Shown here piece after piece: positions 34,659 to 44,210 of a stretch of 64,000 nucleotides of DNA. Source of the stretch: Ceratodon purpureus (lineage: Eukaryota > Streptophyta > Bryopsida > Pseudoditrichales > Ditrichaceae); contig CM026426.1 in the NCBI GenBank assembly GCA_014871385.1, positions 68,874,674 to 68,938,673 on the forward strand, in the 5' to 3' direction. The position numbers were made by a program, and so were the translations under genes. Within the stretch, counting starts at the first letter, position 1. The number at the start of each line of letters is the position of its first letter. A model generated the notes under the pieces. The model was not told where the DNA came from. It was given only the letters and a program-made list of their open reading frames with translations, and ran no database searches.

Positions 34659-37600
34659 ATGGAAGTAGAGCCGATCCAGACGTTTCTAAGGAATGGCCGA
34701 TCAGGGCGGTGGAAGGTTAAAAAGGGCGTTTTCGTGGCCCTTACTCATTCTGGGCTCTATTATGCAGGCAGGGCAGTGATCCAACGTGTTGTAGAATTTG
34801 ATCCTATAGTGGTGGTGGTAAAAGTGATTGAGGTTTCAGACAGCATGGAAATGAATATACCATTTCCGGATGAGGGTGTGAAGTCCTTGAGCAACTGCTT
34901 AGGACAAATGATATTATGGGAGGCGGCCGACCTCAGGCCTTTCGGAGAGGTGGAAGACGATGACATCAACGCCGTCGGCTGCCCGCCGACGGATGTTGAA
35001 GAAGATGTCAAGCCCGTTCAAGAAATCCTGGACCTCGCAGAGCAGATGGAAGTTGCGCTCCTCGAGGAATCCGGAGGCTCAAAGCGTTGTGTAGCCGCTG
35101 GAGTCATTATGGAGTGCTCTCCTAAAGGAACGTGGGAGGGGTTCTTGATTCCTCACAGCTTCTTTATAATAGTGAGATCGTCGTCCGTCAATCCAGAATT
35201 CTCTGAAACACCTGCTTTCTGCGAGTTACCGAATGTGTTAACGATCGAGTGTGCTGTGGGGCGATTGGTACTTTGGAGTGGATACAAGGTATGTCCACTT
35301 GTGAACGGCGCGTTGGCTGGCACATGTCCCGTTGGCTACCCGCCGACGGAACCTCACTTGGGGAACGATAATGAAGAAATTGATGAAAGCAACTCCGCTC
35401 CGTCTGAGCAGGATCTGGGGACTAGGTCTCCAATGAATATTTGCAATGACGACGATGTGTCTAAACAAGGGGAATCCGACGTAGAAACAGATGATCATTG
35501 TTGGGGTCCGGATTCCGGGACCTGGGGTACTCCTTCTACTCCAGATGCTTCTTATCCTGACCGCCACCTCTGGAGAAATCGGTATGTCGAACTTCTTAAT
35601 GATGATCTATCAGTCCGTGGTAGAGTAATGATTCAAGTATGTTTACCGGACGAGGCATGTGATAATGAAGTCCTAGGGGATACAGAGGTTGGAGTTCTCT
35701 TTGTCTCTGAAGACGATCATCTGCAGATGACAACTCTCAGATGGCGTCTGACTCACACTCGGTTAGAAGGGGGTCACCTTCTCTCTGATATAATTACTTA
35801 CTGCTTCGAGAATTTAGCAGACGCCGACGCGGACGATGGTCTGGATGGTGTCCCGAAGAATGCCTATCGATCGGTGCGGAGGAAAGTTCGCAAAAAAGAT
35901 GACGTCTCTTCCACTAAGCTTCGTCGAATGGTTGTCCCTGCCGAATGCCGCTTAGTGAGCTCAAAGCGCTGTTGCAAGGACCGATGTTGCCAGACTTTTA
36001 GATGGGAAGATACTGTGAGTATTCGTCGTAAATTTTACGCAACAACATTCGAGGCGAGGCGAGAGATGTCCTTCGCTCTGCAAGGGCACTTACATACTGT
36101 ACCCGGCAAGCGGAAGCTCTATGTTACTCTTGCGAACGTTGGCGTATGTGAAGTGGCGTGGTATATCATTCACGGAGTATCGAAATCCGCGTACTACAGC
36201 TACAAGGCTTCGGCCCGAAGTGGTCGTGTCAATGGGAGTCACGGAAATTCCGGTGTACATCGTCCCCAGATTCACACAATCCAGGCCCGCGCGACGTTGA
36301 CCACTATCGTTAATGAGAATGCGGACCAAATGCCCAATGAGTTTCGGATGATTGGCAAGAAGAGAGTGGCCGCGCTCAAAGTACTCCAGTCTGCGATGAA
36401 CTGGAATCACATGCGCGAAATGGCCAACGCCGTAAGTTCCTCCTCATCTTCTTTCACTTTGGATAGTTTACTGAATTGTAGTGATTACTATCGTCGGCTG
36501 CCCGCCGACTGGATGACGAACTTCCCAACTGATCGACATCACTCTGTGCTATTCAGGTCAATGAGCAGTGCAACGCGAAGCTGATTTCGCAGTCCTCCGT
36601 TAGTCGCATGAGGAAGGAGTACTTCCGCAACGTTGAGGTCAAGGCAGTAGGAAGTAATTTCTCCAAGTGCACCGAGTGTGACTTCCTCGTTGAACTCATT
36701 GCCAAGTATCCAAGAGGGTCGGACGAGTGGCAGAGCTTGACAGAGGATAGGACCAGGCATTTGAACTATCAGCGAGCTTGTCGCAACATTTATTACGGAT
36801 GGACAACCCAATCTATACAGAGTCCTACTGAGTTCCTATGCATCATACATGATAAGATGGACACATCGAAAACAGCGATCCCCCGCATGCAACGTATCAC
36901 GAAGGCTACGGCAGGGCTTGGTCAAATTCCGATTTCCTGTACTGGAATGCTGACTCACGGTCACGGAGATGGCGCCTACGCACACTATGCAACTGCCCTG
37001 TGGCCAGGAGACCCAAATTTCACAATCTCTTCGTTGTGCAGGGTATTCCGTGCCTTGGAGAGACTACCTGTCCGAGAGTCAAAAGCACTCTTCGAGGCAC
37101 CGCCACAGAATGAATTCTTTGCAGCGCTAATGCATGGATCGTCACGTTGCATCCCCTCAATTCCACCTTCTAGAGATGAGCCACTCACTCCACCTCTGCC
37201 TGGTAGGCCTGCTGTTCCTTTGCCGAAGAAGTTGTATCTCCAGCTTGACAATTCTGCGAAGGACAACAAGAACCGGTTTCTTCTAGCATTCTGCTCGTTG
37301 CTGACGGCAAGGCGAATATTCAAGGAAGTTACAGTTGGTTTCCTGATTGTGGGACACACACATGAGGACATCGACGCCCACTTCAGTCACCTATCGAAAC
37401 TCATTAAGCGAAAGAACACATACTGCCTTGCCGACCTTATGAAGGCATTCATGGATTCTCAGAAGACAGTTGCCTTTATTCCAGAGGTTGTTCAGGAAGT
37501 GGCAGAGTTCAAAAGTTATGTTGCTGATTTTCATCACGACGGAGGTAATGCGATAGAAGGTCACAGTGAAATGCATCTTTTTAAGTTCTATGTGGTGGAG

Positions 37601-38569
37601 GATGGGGAGGATGCGGGGTGGCCCGTGATGAGGTACAAGAAGCGTGCAACTGATCCGTCATGGCTTCCACCTGGCATACCCGTGAAAATGTGGAGGGCAG
37701 ACAAAGAGGGTAAACCACGTTTGCCCGTCGGTGATCCCAAACCGGTTCCTCATAAGCACTTATGGGGTAGTGTTGAAGTCGATGAGGGCAAGAAGAACGC
37801 GGATAAAGAGGTGGCAAGGGTAGCGGAGTGTTCAGAGAAGAGAAATTTCATTAAAAGTGGATTATCTAAGTACATTGAGTACTGGAGAACTGGCATGGCT
37901 CGGGATAAGAAATACGCACAAGACATGTTACCATATGTACTGTATTGGGAGCGAATTTTAAAGGAGGTCAACGAGCCACTGCCCCCCAATTCCGCCACCG
38001 TACAGGAAGGATTCTGGCCTATCTCAGACTGGAAGCGGGACCACGTCACCACATTCGATGCAGAGGACGAATATATACCGGATCCGGATATTCGTCCCGG
38101 TGACGAGGATGAGGTGGAGCCCTATCCTTTCTGTGGTCCAAAAAACTCTAGGCCGAAGTCTGTGTTTAACCCATATCGTGACGTTTTACGTGGCGATTGG
38201 GTTTTCTGTCGTCCGTGTAAGGAAGACCACCTACCCATTTGGATGGGTAGGGCGATAGAGCCTGTTATAACAGAGCCTGGTCCTAATTACGGTAAGTTCA
38301 AGGTTGAATGGTGGACTCCGATGAAGGGCAAGAAGGAAGGTAAGAAGAAGGTTGCGAGAGAGTGCTGGACAAGACGGTGGGAAAGGGAGTTGACTCTTGC
38401 GGAGTGGGTGGAGTGTATATCCGTTGTATACACTCATAGGACCAAGAAAACTACGCATGAGGGGCCCCCAAAGTCCCATCTAATACCCGAAGATGTTGTG
38501 ATTGCTGCCATGGCAAACTTCGAATCGCATGGAATCTCGATGAACTGGAATGACGAGGAGGAAGACTAG
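34659..38569 (+). CDS. DUF7869-type putative DDE transposase
   Basis: Two exons, 34659-36431 and 36557-38569, join in phase (GCC|GTAAGT, CTATTCAG) to 1261 aa with no internal stop. I chose the ATG at 34659 because an in-frame upstream ATG (34485) would translate through the palindrome-rich hub. The N-terminal part contains copies of a small beta-rich unit (for example VAAGVIMECSPKGTWEGF ending AVGRLVLW) resembling DUF8039, seen in plant transposon proteins. A Cys cluster (SSKRCCKDRCCQTF, about residue 437) and a conserved HGNSG precede the catalytic region. Aspartate candidates are HDKMD (about 707), YLQLDNSAKDNKN (about 820) and GHTHEDIDAHFS (about 855). This is the DUF7869 pattern, thought to be an RNase H-like fold. 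Function as the transposase of this element is inferred from family and position. The intron carries one 17-bp palindrome, and the stop codon overlaps another. Confidence 0.8.
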
Positions 38570-38585
38570 TCGGCTGCCCGCCGAC

Positions 38586-39920
38586 GATTGTGATCTTAGC
38601 TGTAGAAGATGTAGCTAGTGATGGTTTCCTCTGTAAACGTTATAGTTGAATATTGTAAACACTGTGATTCCTTCGAATAAGAATTGTATTCTACCGTAGA
38701 CCCAATACTAGTCATGTATTACGCTTTGTCTTCTATTTGTTGTTCTGATGCCTTACTTTTCCTTCTTCGGTGGTCGTCGGCTGTCTGCCGATGCCTCTAA
38801 CCATGTTAGATAAGCATCATGAACGGTGACTTTGTGAGGCTGGTCTATATTGTATGGCCTGTGATTTTTACGGTGGACACTGTTAGTCTAGTCGGCTGCC
38901 CGCCGACGCTTTCCACAAAATTGGTAGAACCACTATGCGCTTTGATAAACTGATCAAAAATATTTATCCATTTCATTATATTCTTATCGGAGTACAACGG
39001 TAGTGTTCCGCCCTTTACATGTTACTTTGTATTGTGTATACATCAATGATGCCACTACTCCTAAAGCCTCAGTAACAAATGCTAACCATGAATTCTACAA
39101 CTATCCGAGTGTGTGAAGCAGCTCTATTGAAAACGAGGTGGACAATTCTAACACACACTAATTCACCTCAAAGCCCAAAAACCAAAAAGCTGCATATGGT
39201 CGCCAACGCCATGAAGCGATCAGTCCTTCGCAGTAGACTTGGCTCGGACAACACTACACCCAGTATCAACGGATGGATGCACGGATCCAAACGACGAATA
39301 CGTGGACTGCGGGCTTGCGTTCCCTCCGCACCACTGATCTTGGCCAGAGCACCGACTTCCAGCACCCTCCGAGATGTCGTAAGCTTCGTCAACAAGGCGG
39401 AGCCACCCTGCAGTTCACATGGTTTGCGTTGACACTTCCCCTGTGTGGCTGAAGTGAACACTGCCAACACTCCCGGACTCCTCGGACTCCTCGGACTCCT
39501 CGAACGTCAGTGGGAAGGCGATGCCGGAAGCGTCAGAGATCTCCAACAACTCAATGCTGTGAGCAATACTCCAAAACCACCGCGCACCTGGCTGCAGAAG
39601 GCGTGGGATGTATTTGAAAGCTGGAATGGCGGTATTGCGAGAACGGGCGACCACCGCCCTATACCATGGCCGGAGCTCCTTGAGGGTAGCCGGTGTCTCC
39701 CGACCAAATGGTCGCTTTACATTGCTACCCCGCCTCCCCATAACGACAAAATATTGGACAATATGCGACTAACTTCTACAGTATGCGCCTTGCTTCTACA
39801 GTATGCGACCTTCTTCTACAGTAGACAGCCGACGAGTTCGTCTAGTAAACTGGTAAACGTTCTAGTAATCCACTTCTCTAGGGTTTTCTGGACGACTAAT
39901 TGCCAACGTCGACCTAGTCT
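38586..39920. other. Right-arm non-coding region
   Basis: No recognised gene. Palindromes lie at 38776-38792 and 38891-38907. Overlapping short frames at 39168-39741 (-) and 39445-39951 (+) have no family resemblance. A short (CTCGGACTC) tandem at about 39474-39501 explains part of them. The stretch is probably 3' UTR and subterminal DNA of the element. Confidence 0.5.
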
Positions 39921-40220
39921 AGTAGCCCCTACTCCCCTACTCGGCTGGTAGCCGACTAGGACTAGCCTACTCATCATTTGCATCATTAGGACTAGGACTT
40001 ATTTACTCATCATTAGGACTAGTAGCCCCTACTCTCCTACTCGGCTGGTAGCCGACTAGGACTAGCTTACTCATCATTTGCATCATTAGGACTAGGACTT
40101 ATTTACTCATCATTAGGACTAGTAGCCCCTACTCTCCTACTCGGCTGGTAGCCGACTAGGACTAGCTTACTCATCATTTTTATCACTAGGACTAGGACTT
40201 ATTTCCTCATCATTTTTATA
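39921..40220 (+). repeat. 100-bp tandem repeat, three units
   Basis: Units start at 39921, 40021 and 40121 with AGTAGCCCCTACTC. Each contains a variant palindrome CTCGGCTGGTAGCCGAC (39940, 40040, 40140) and CTAG/GGACTAG-rich spacer. It is subterminal within the giant element. Confidence 0.9.
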
Positions 40221-40504
40221 TCTATTTCAAATTCCAGAGGTCGGTTCAGTGAGGAAGAGGTTGGCTCTCCTAGTCGGCGGCCAGCCGACTACAAAGGACT
40301 TCCATTCGTTGTGACTGTGAATACTGTTCATTCTAAACGACAACTCCGGAGTCCTCACAGACGGACACTCCAATGTGAGATGCTTGGCAGTCGTGTCCAC
40401 TCAGCGGGTCGCCGACGATCTTCCCTTCACCCGCTTCACTTCACAGATCCACATTTTGCAGAGCAAGTATTTCCTTTTATTAGAACAGATAGATTTCTAA
40501 GGAT

Positions 40505-40557
40505 AGGGTTTCTAGGGTTTAGGGTTTCTAGGGTTTAGGGTTTCTAGGGTTTAGGGT
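40505..40557 (+). repeat. Telomere-like repeat (TTTCTAGGGTTTAGGG)3
   Basis: Three units of a 16-bp degenerate plant telomere dimer (TTTAGGG alternating with TTTCTAGGG), about 240 bp inside the right end of the giant element. The next 17-bp palindrome variant follows at 40563. Confidence 0.9.
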
Positions 40558-40768
40558 TCTCAGTCAGCCACTCGCCGAGAGATTCGGCCATGACAGTGGG
40601 ACTGGGATGTCCTCTATTCAACATTATAATAAATTCACTCAAATGATTTTATCCCTTGTAAACGGAATGCATTTTTTCATAAATAGTTGACATCTTTGTC
40701 TTTAAATTTGAGGGATAACACATGAATTGGACGTCTACTGATGATGCAAAGTAGTCCATAATTGAGCG

Positions 40769-40796
40769 TTTTGTCCATAATTACTTAATTCCCCTT
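40769..40796 (-). repeat. Right terminal inverted repeat
   Basis: Reads TTTTGTCCATAATTACTTAA then TTCCCCTT on the plus strand, the inverse of 24660-24688. ACTT follows at 40797-40800. Confidence 0.8.
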
Positions 40797-40800
40797 ACTT

Positions 40801-41010
40801 CCAAAATAAAATTAAAAGATAGTAAATACTATAGTCAAGCGATAAAAAATAGAAAAGATGTTTTTAAAAGTAAAACACACCTTATATTTATAGTTATCTT
40901 AAGTTCATGTGGATACAAATTGTTTAAAAATAAAGATAAATGAAGATTAACTCTCAAAGCAAAATAAGAAGTAAAATAAATATCATAGTTTGAAGCTTAA
41001 ATTTAGATTG
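40801..41010 (+). repeat. Right target flank of the giant element
   Basis: Continues the dispersed AT-rich repeat interrupted at 24659. From AGTAAATACTATAGTCAAGC to about TAAAGATAAATGAAGATT it matches the second unit of the uninterrupted copy at 55.05-55.2 kb (reverse strand). Confidence 0.8.
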
Positions 41011-41604
41011 TACTATGAACTATCAATTATTCAATTATTAAATATACTATTGAAGAACAAAAAATATAAAAGTGTTGATGTTTGTGAATGTGTTAGTGCG
41101 TGAGTGTGTGACTCTGAGGGTTTCAGTGCGGGGTTAGGGTCTGGTGTAGGGTAGAATGAGGCTGCGTTGGGGTTGCTTGAAGGTATATGATTAGCGGTAA
41201 CAATGTTTGTTTACACTGTTTTTGTATTGCAATTATTACATGACATTGTTTGTTTAGAGTGTTTGTTACTCTGTTTGCTTTGTTGTGTAAGATCAGAAAA
41301 TGTTACTTGCATGCTGGATTGGTACTCAGTTTTTATCTATCATTGCTTGGTGAATTGAATGGATGCATAGACTTGTATAGATGTTGAGTGTAATGTTGTA
41401 TTTTTACGATTCTTTTTTTGAATTTCCACTTATTATATAATTAAAAGAATCTGTCTTTTGCGGAGGAGGCTTGTCCCTCCTCCAACAAATACGCCAACTA
41501 AATGGAAGTCATCTCCGAGTATGAAGACAAAGGTAACGACGCTTATCGTGAAGGTTGAAGACCGCAGGATAGCCTCGATGTCTCGTCTGTAATACTTCCA
41601 GACA

Positions 41605-42342
41605 ATGCACACTATCTTATTGATGGATAAAGAGGTGCTAAAGGTGGAAGAGCAGATGGTATTGAAGGCGAAGGATACTGCTGCTCAAGTCATGCGACTG
41701 GCGTTGCTGACGGTGGAGTCCTACGAAGCAAACTTAGCTTTTCACCAAGAAGGCGAGGGTTCACACCTGGGAAGTGAAGCCAAGCGCCAAGTCCTCGTCG
41801 AGCTCTTGGAGGAACAGAAGCGGGCCCTTGCACAGAAGGAAGCAGAGGCGTTAGAAAAGGATCTAAGGGCAGCACAGTGCAGGAGGCAAGTAGAACAGAA
41901 AGAGCGTATGTGCGAGGGAGTCAAGACCGAATGTGACCGTATCAGATACGGTAGAAATTTATGTAGTCTCGATCCGGTGCCTCTAGTCTACCCTGATAAC
42001 ATGTTTGGCGAGGACGGTTCTTCTGAGCGGAGGTTTTGGAAGATTACCAAGTGTGCCCTATAAGGGTTCAGTTTTCCTAAGAGTGACATAGTTATTGCAA
42101 GTTGCAAACATATGTACCACCCTTTCTGCGCAAAGGTGACATATGAGAGCAGCTACAAGTGTGTTGCGTCTAATAGTAGTGACAAGTTAGTAGACCCAGA
42201 TTGGCATGGCAGTTTTGGATGGGGAGGTCCGGGGTATATGCTTATCAGCATGTGGCGTTGTTGATGACAGAGTGCGACGAGGAGGTGGCACGTTTGCTAT
42301 CTGAACGAGCGGAGCGAGTACGTCTACGTTGTCCCAACACAA
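41605..42342 (+). pseudogene. Degenerate coiled-coil / Cys-His zinc-binding gene
   Basis: A 152-aa frame rich in Glu, Lys and Ala (likely coiled coil) runs to a TAA at 42061-42063. The same frame resumes directly with GFSFPKSDIVIASCKHMYHP and FCAKVTYESSYKCV, then DPDWHGSFGW. The CxHxYHPxCA arrangement suggests a small RING- or PHD-like zinc-binding domain of the kind common in moss and fern gene families. The stop falls where a Cys would be expected. A second break (TGA at 42262-42264) follows. The next frame continues acidic and helical to a donor-like GTGAGT at 42343. Specific function is unknown. It appears inactivated. Confidence 0.5.
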
Positions 42343-43405
42343 GTGAGTACTTGGCATCTCTTTAGTTTTGACTTATAGGTTTTGTATCTAATTACTGATT
42401 GAGATTAGCATAAGTACTCCGCTTACTTTGCTGCTACCAAGTTGCACAAAGACATCTAGAAGTACTATATGTAGGTAGTACTAGAAGTCTTGGTCTTGGT
42501 ACCCATAATCCTAGTTACTGATACATAATACTCGTCTTGCAGAGTCACAAAGAAGAATACATTCCCCTGCAATGTTTATACATTTAGAGTATCTAGTCGT
42601 ACTTTGCATCTTTCTTTTTGTTCCTCCTTTCTGTAACTTCTTGATACTTCTAGAACCGCAGATACTTGTGAGTCCTAGAAGATTTGTACTCGGTGTACAG
42701 TATGGGCGTTCCTCAGTACTTCCAATACCTTTAGACATAGTACTCGTAGAACATGTTGTACTCCCAGTATTACAAGAAAGTGGATGTTGTAGTTTCATCG
42801 AAGATGCATAGTACTCATTGTAATGATTGTACAATTTGTACTCTTCTAACTGTTGTATATGTTGTAGTTCTAGTGTAACATTGCATAGTGCTGTTGTAGA
42901 TAATGTAAATTGCATAGTACATTGCATAGTAATTGTACAATTTGAGTGTTACATGTACATTGGAGTAGTGTTTACAGTTGACTTCTGATGTACATTTTGA
43001 CTAAGTTAGTGAAAATAGTATTTTTAGGATGGACATAAGATACACCAATTACTATTCGTACTACTGAGCGAGGTATTCATTCGTGTTTCTTGTTGGAATG
43101 ACAGACTCGTCTTTAAAACCAATATCTTGCCTTTCACATGGCTTAGCGAGCTTCGTCGAACAGAGTCAAGCTGTTTGCTCGATGCAGTTCAAGGACTCCG
43201 TTGCGGGTGACACGTACGCATCTAGCCTAATGCAAATTAGGGAGGTGGAAGATCAGAGAAGGGACGAGAATCTAGTGCCGCACGTTCACTCGCATTCTCA
43301 CGCCAAATCAGGCACATCACAGGGAAAGTCAAGGCACGGTAAGCAAGTTGTTTGAAATATAGCTGTAGGGTTTGAGTGTCTTGAGAATCGGATCATATGG
43401 AAGGT
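42343..43405. other. Region with one unassigned short ORF
   Basis: Mostly non-coding, with GTAGTACT-like low complexity at 42.4-43.0 kb. A 90-aa plus-strand frame at 43083-43355 (VEQSQAVCSMQFKDSVAGD, and a His/Ser-rich end HVHSHSHAKSG) may be a downstream exon of the broken gene at 41.6-42.3 kb. No family recognised. Confidence 0.35.
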
Positions 43406-44132
43406 TGTTACTCACCCTAGACACCATGGAGAACAAGGAGTTAGCAGCTGGCTACCGAGGCGACAGGGGAGAAGACCAATTGCCGAGGCGAACTTGGAGT
43501 TAACTAGGAGAAGCTAGACGGCAATACTGAAGACCAAGACCAAGAATAGCGGATTAGCAACATATATAGAGTAGTAGTACGACAATAGCAACACTTTTGG
43601 TTTTTACATGATGCTCAGATAGTTTTGCAGTTGCAAGCATTCATAGACTCCTTAAGTCAGTTTCTGCTCAGACTTGTAGTGTCTTTTGTACTCTCGGCCT
43701 CACACGCCCAGACAATCCGATTCCCTTCTTATGAAATAGACAAGGATCTTGGAAGTTCTTTTAGCTACTCGGTCTTGCATTCTACCTCTGCCTCTTTCCC
43801 TTGTATGCCCTGTGTTTGATGTCTTAAGTTGTAGCTGGTGCATCCCCGCATATAATTTAGCTAGGTTACACGACCTCTTCCTCTCCCTTAGACTCCTCGG
43901 CTACCATAGTGTTGGTCCGTGGGGGTTAAGTTCAACAACCACGGAATAGTAACCACCCGCACCCTCGGTCATAGGACCAGCAGGGGTAGGCCACGTTCCT
44001 AGGATCATAGCCCTTCTTAGTTCCCACTAAACCCCTTCCAAGTCACCAACACGCTTCTTCCAGAGTTCACCCTCACACCTGACCGTCCCTGAACTTCATC
44101 TCACGATACTCCATTGGTAACCTAGACTAACG
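43406..44132 (+). repeat. 5' LTR (end approximate)
   Basis: Starts TGTTACTCACCCTAGACACC. The end is placed at CTAACG just before TTTTGGCAACCATGCTTGGG, which begins TGG like a tRNA primer-binding site. The exact 3' boundary cannot be checked because the 3' LTR is truncated. Confidence 0.7.
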
Positions 44133-44210
44133 TTTTGGCAACCATGCTTGGGATGGAAAGTTGAGATCTGTGACCAACCACGAGGGACACCACGTCCCTA
44201 AGTGACCACC

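Larger units (their letters stand above)
24660..40796. mobile_element. Giant 16.1-kb TIR DNA transposon (apparently undescribed)
   Basis: Bounded by imperfect inverted repeats (left AAGGGATATTTAGGTAATTG, right end reverse complement AAGGGGAATTAAGTAATTAT, both followed by TGGACAAAA) and flanked by ACTT (24656-24659 and 40797-40800). Outside flanks are successive halves of one repeat that is uninterrupted at 55.03-55.43 kb on the other strand. This defines the insertion by comparison with an empty site. Inside, GC content rises sharply. Genes run outward from a central hub at 33650-34658. Leftward are the ParB-like/HAD gene and two HAD genes. Rightward is a DUF7869/DDE-like transposase gene. 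About 37 copies of a 17-bp palindrome occur inside and none was seen outside. No reverse transcriptase, family-B polymerase, capsid or tyrosine recombinase was recognised, which argues against LTR, Polinton and Starship identities. Confidence 0.85.

Noticed and set aside
39168-39951. Overlapping ORFs on both strands in the right arm
   Set aside because: No family resemblance, mutually overlapping, no splice logic that joins them, and partly explained by a short CTCGGACTC tandem.
24656-40800. piggyBac assignment based on TTAA at the left junction
   Set aside because: The right junction is TTAC, the ends start GGG rather than the usual CCC, and no piggyBac-type transposase is present. Kept only as an alternative reading of the target duplication.
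24470-41010. Direct repeats on both sides of the 16-kb element read as LTRs
   Set aside because: They are adjacent units of a tandemly repeated target that is uninterrupted at 55.2 kb. They lack LTR ends, and no reverse transcriptase lies between them.
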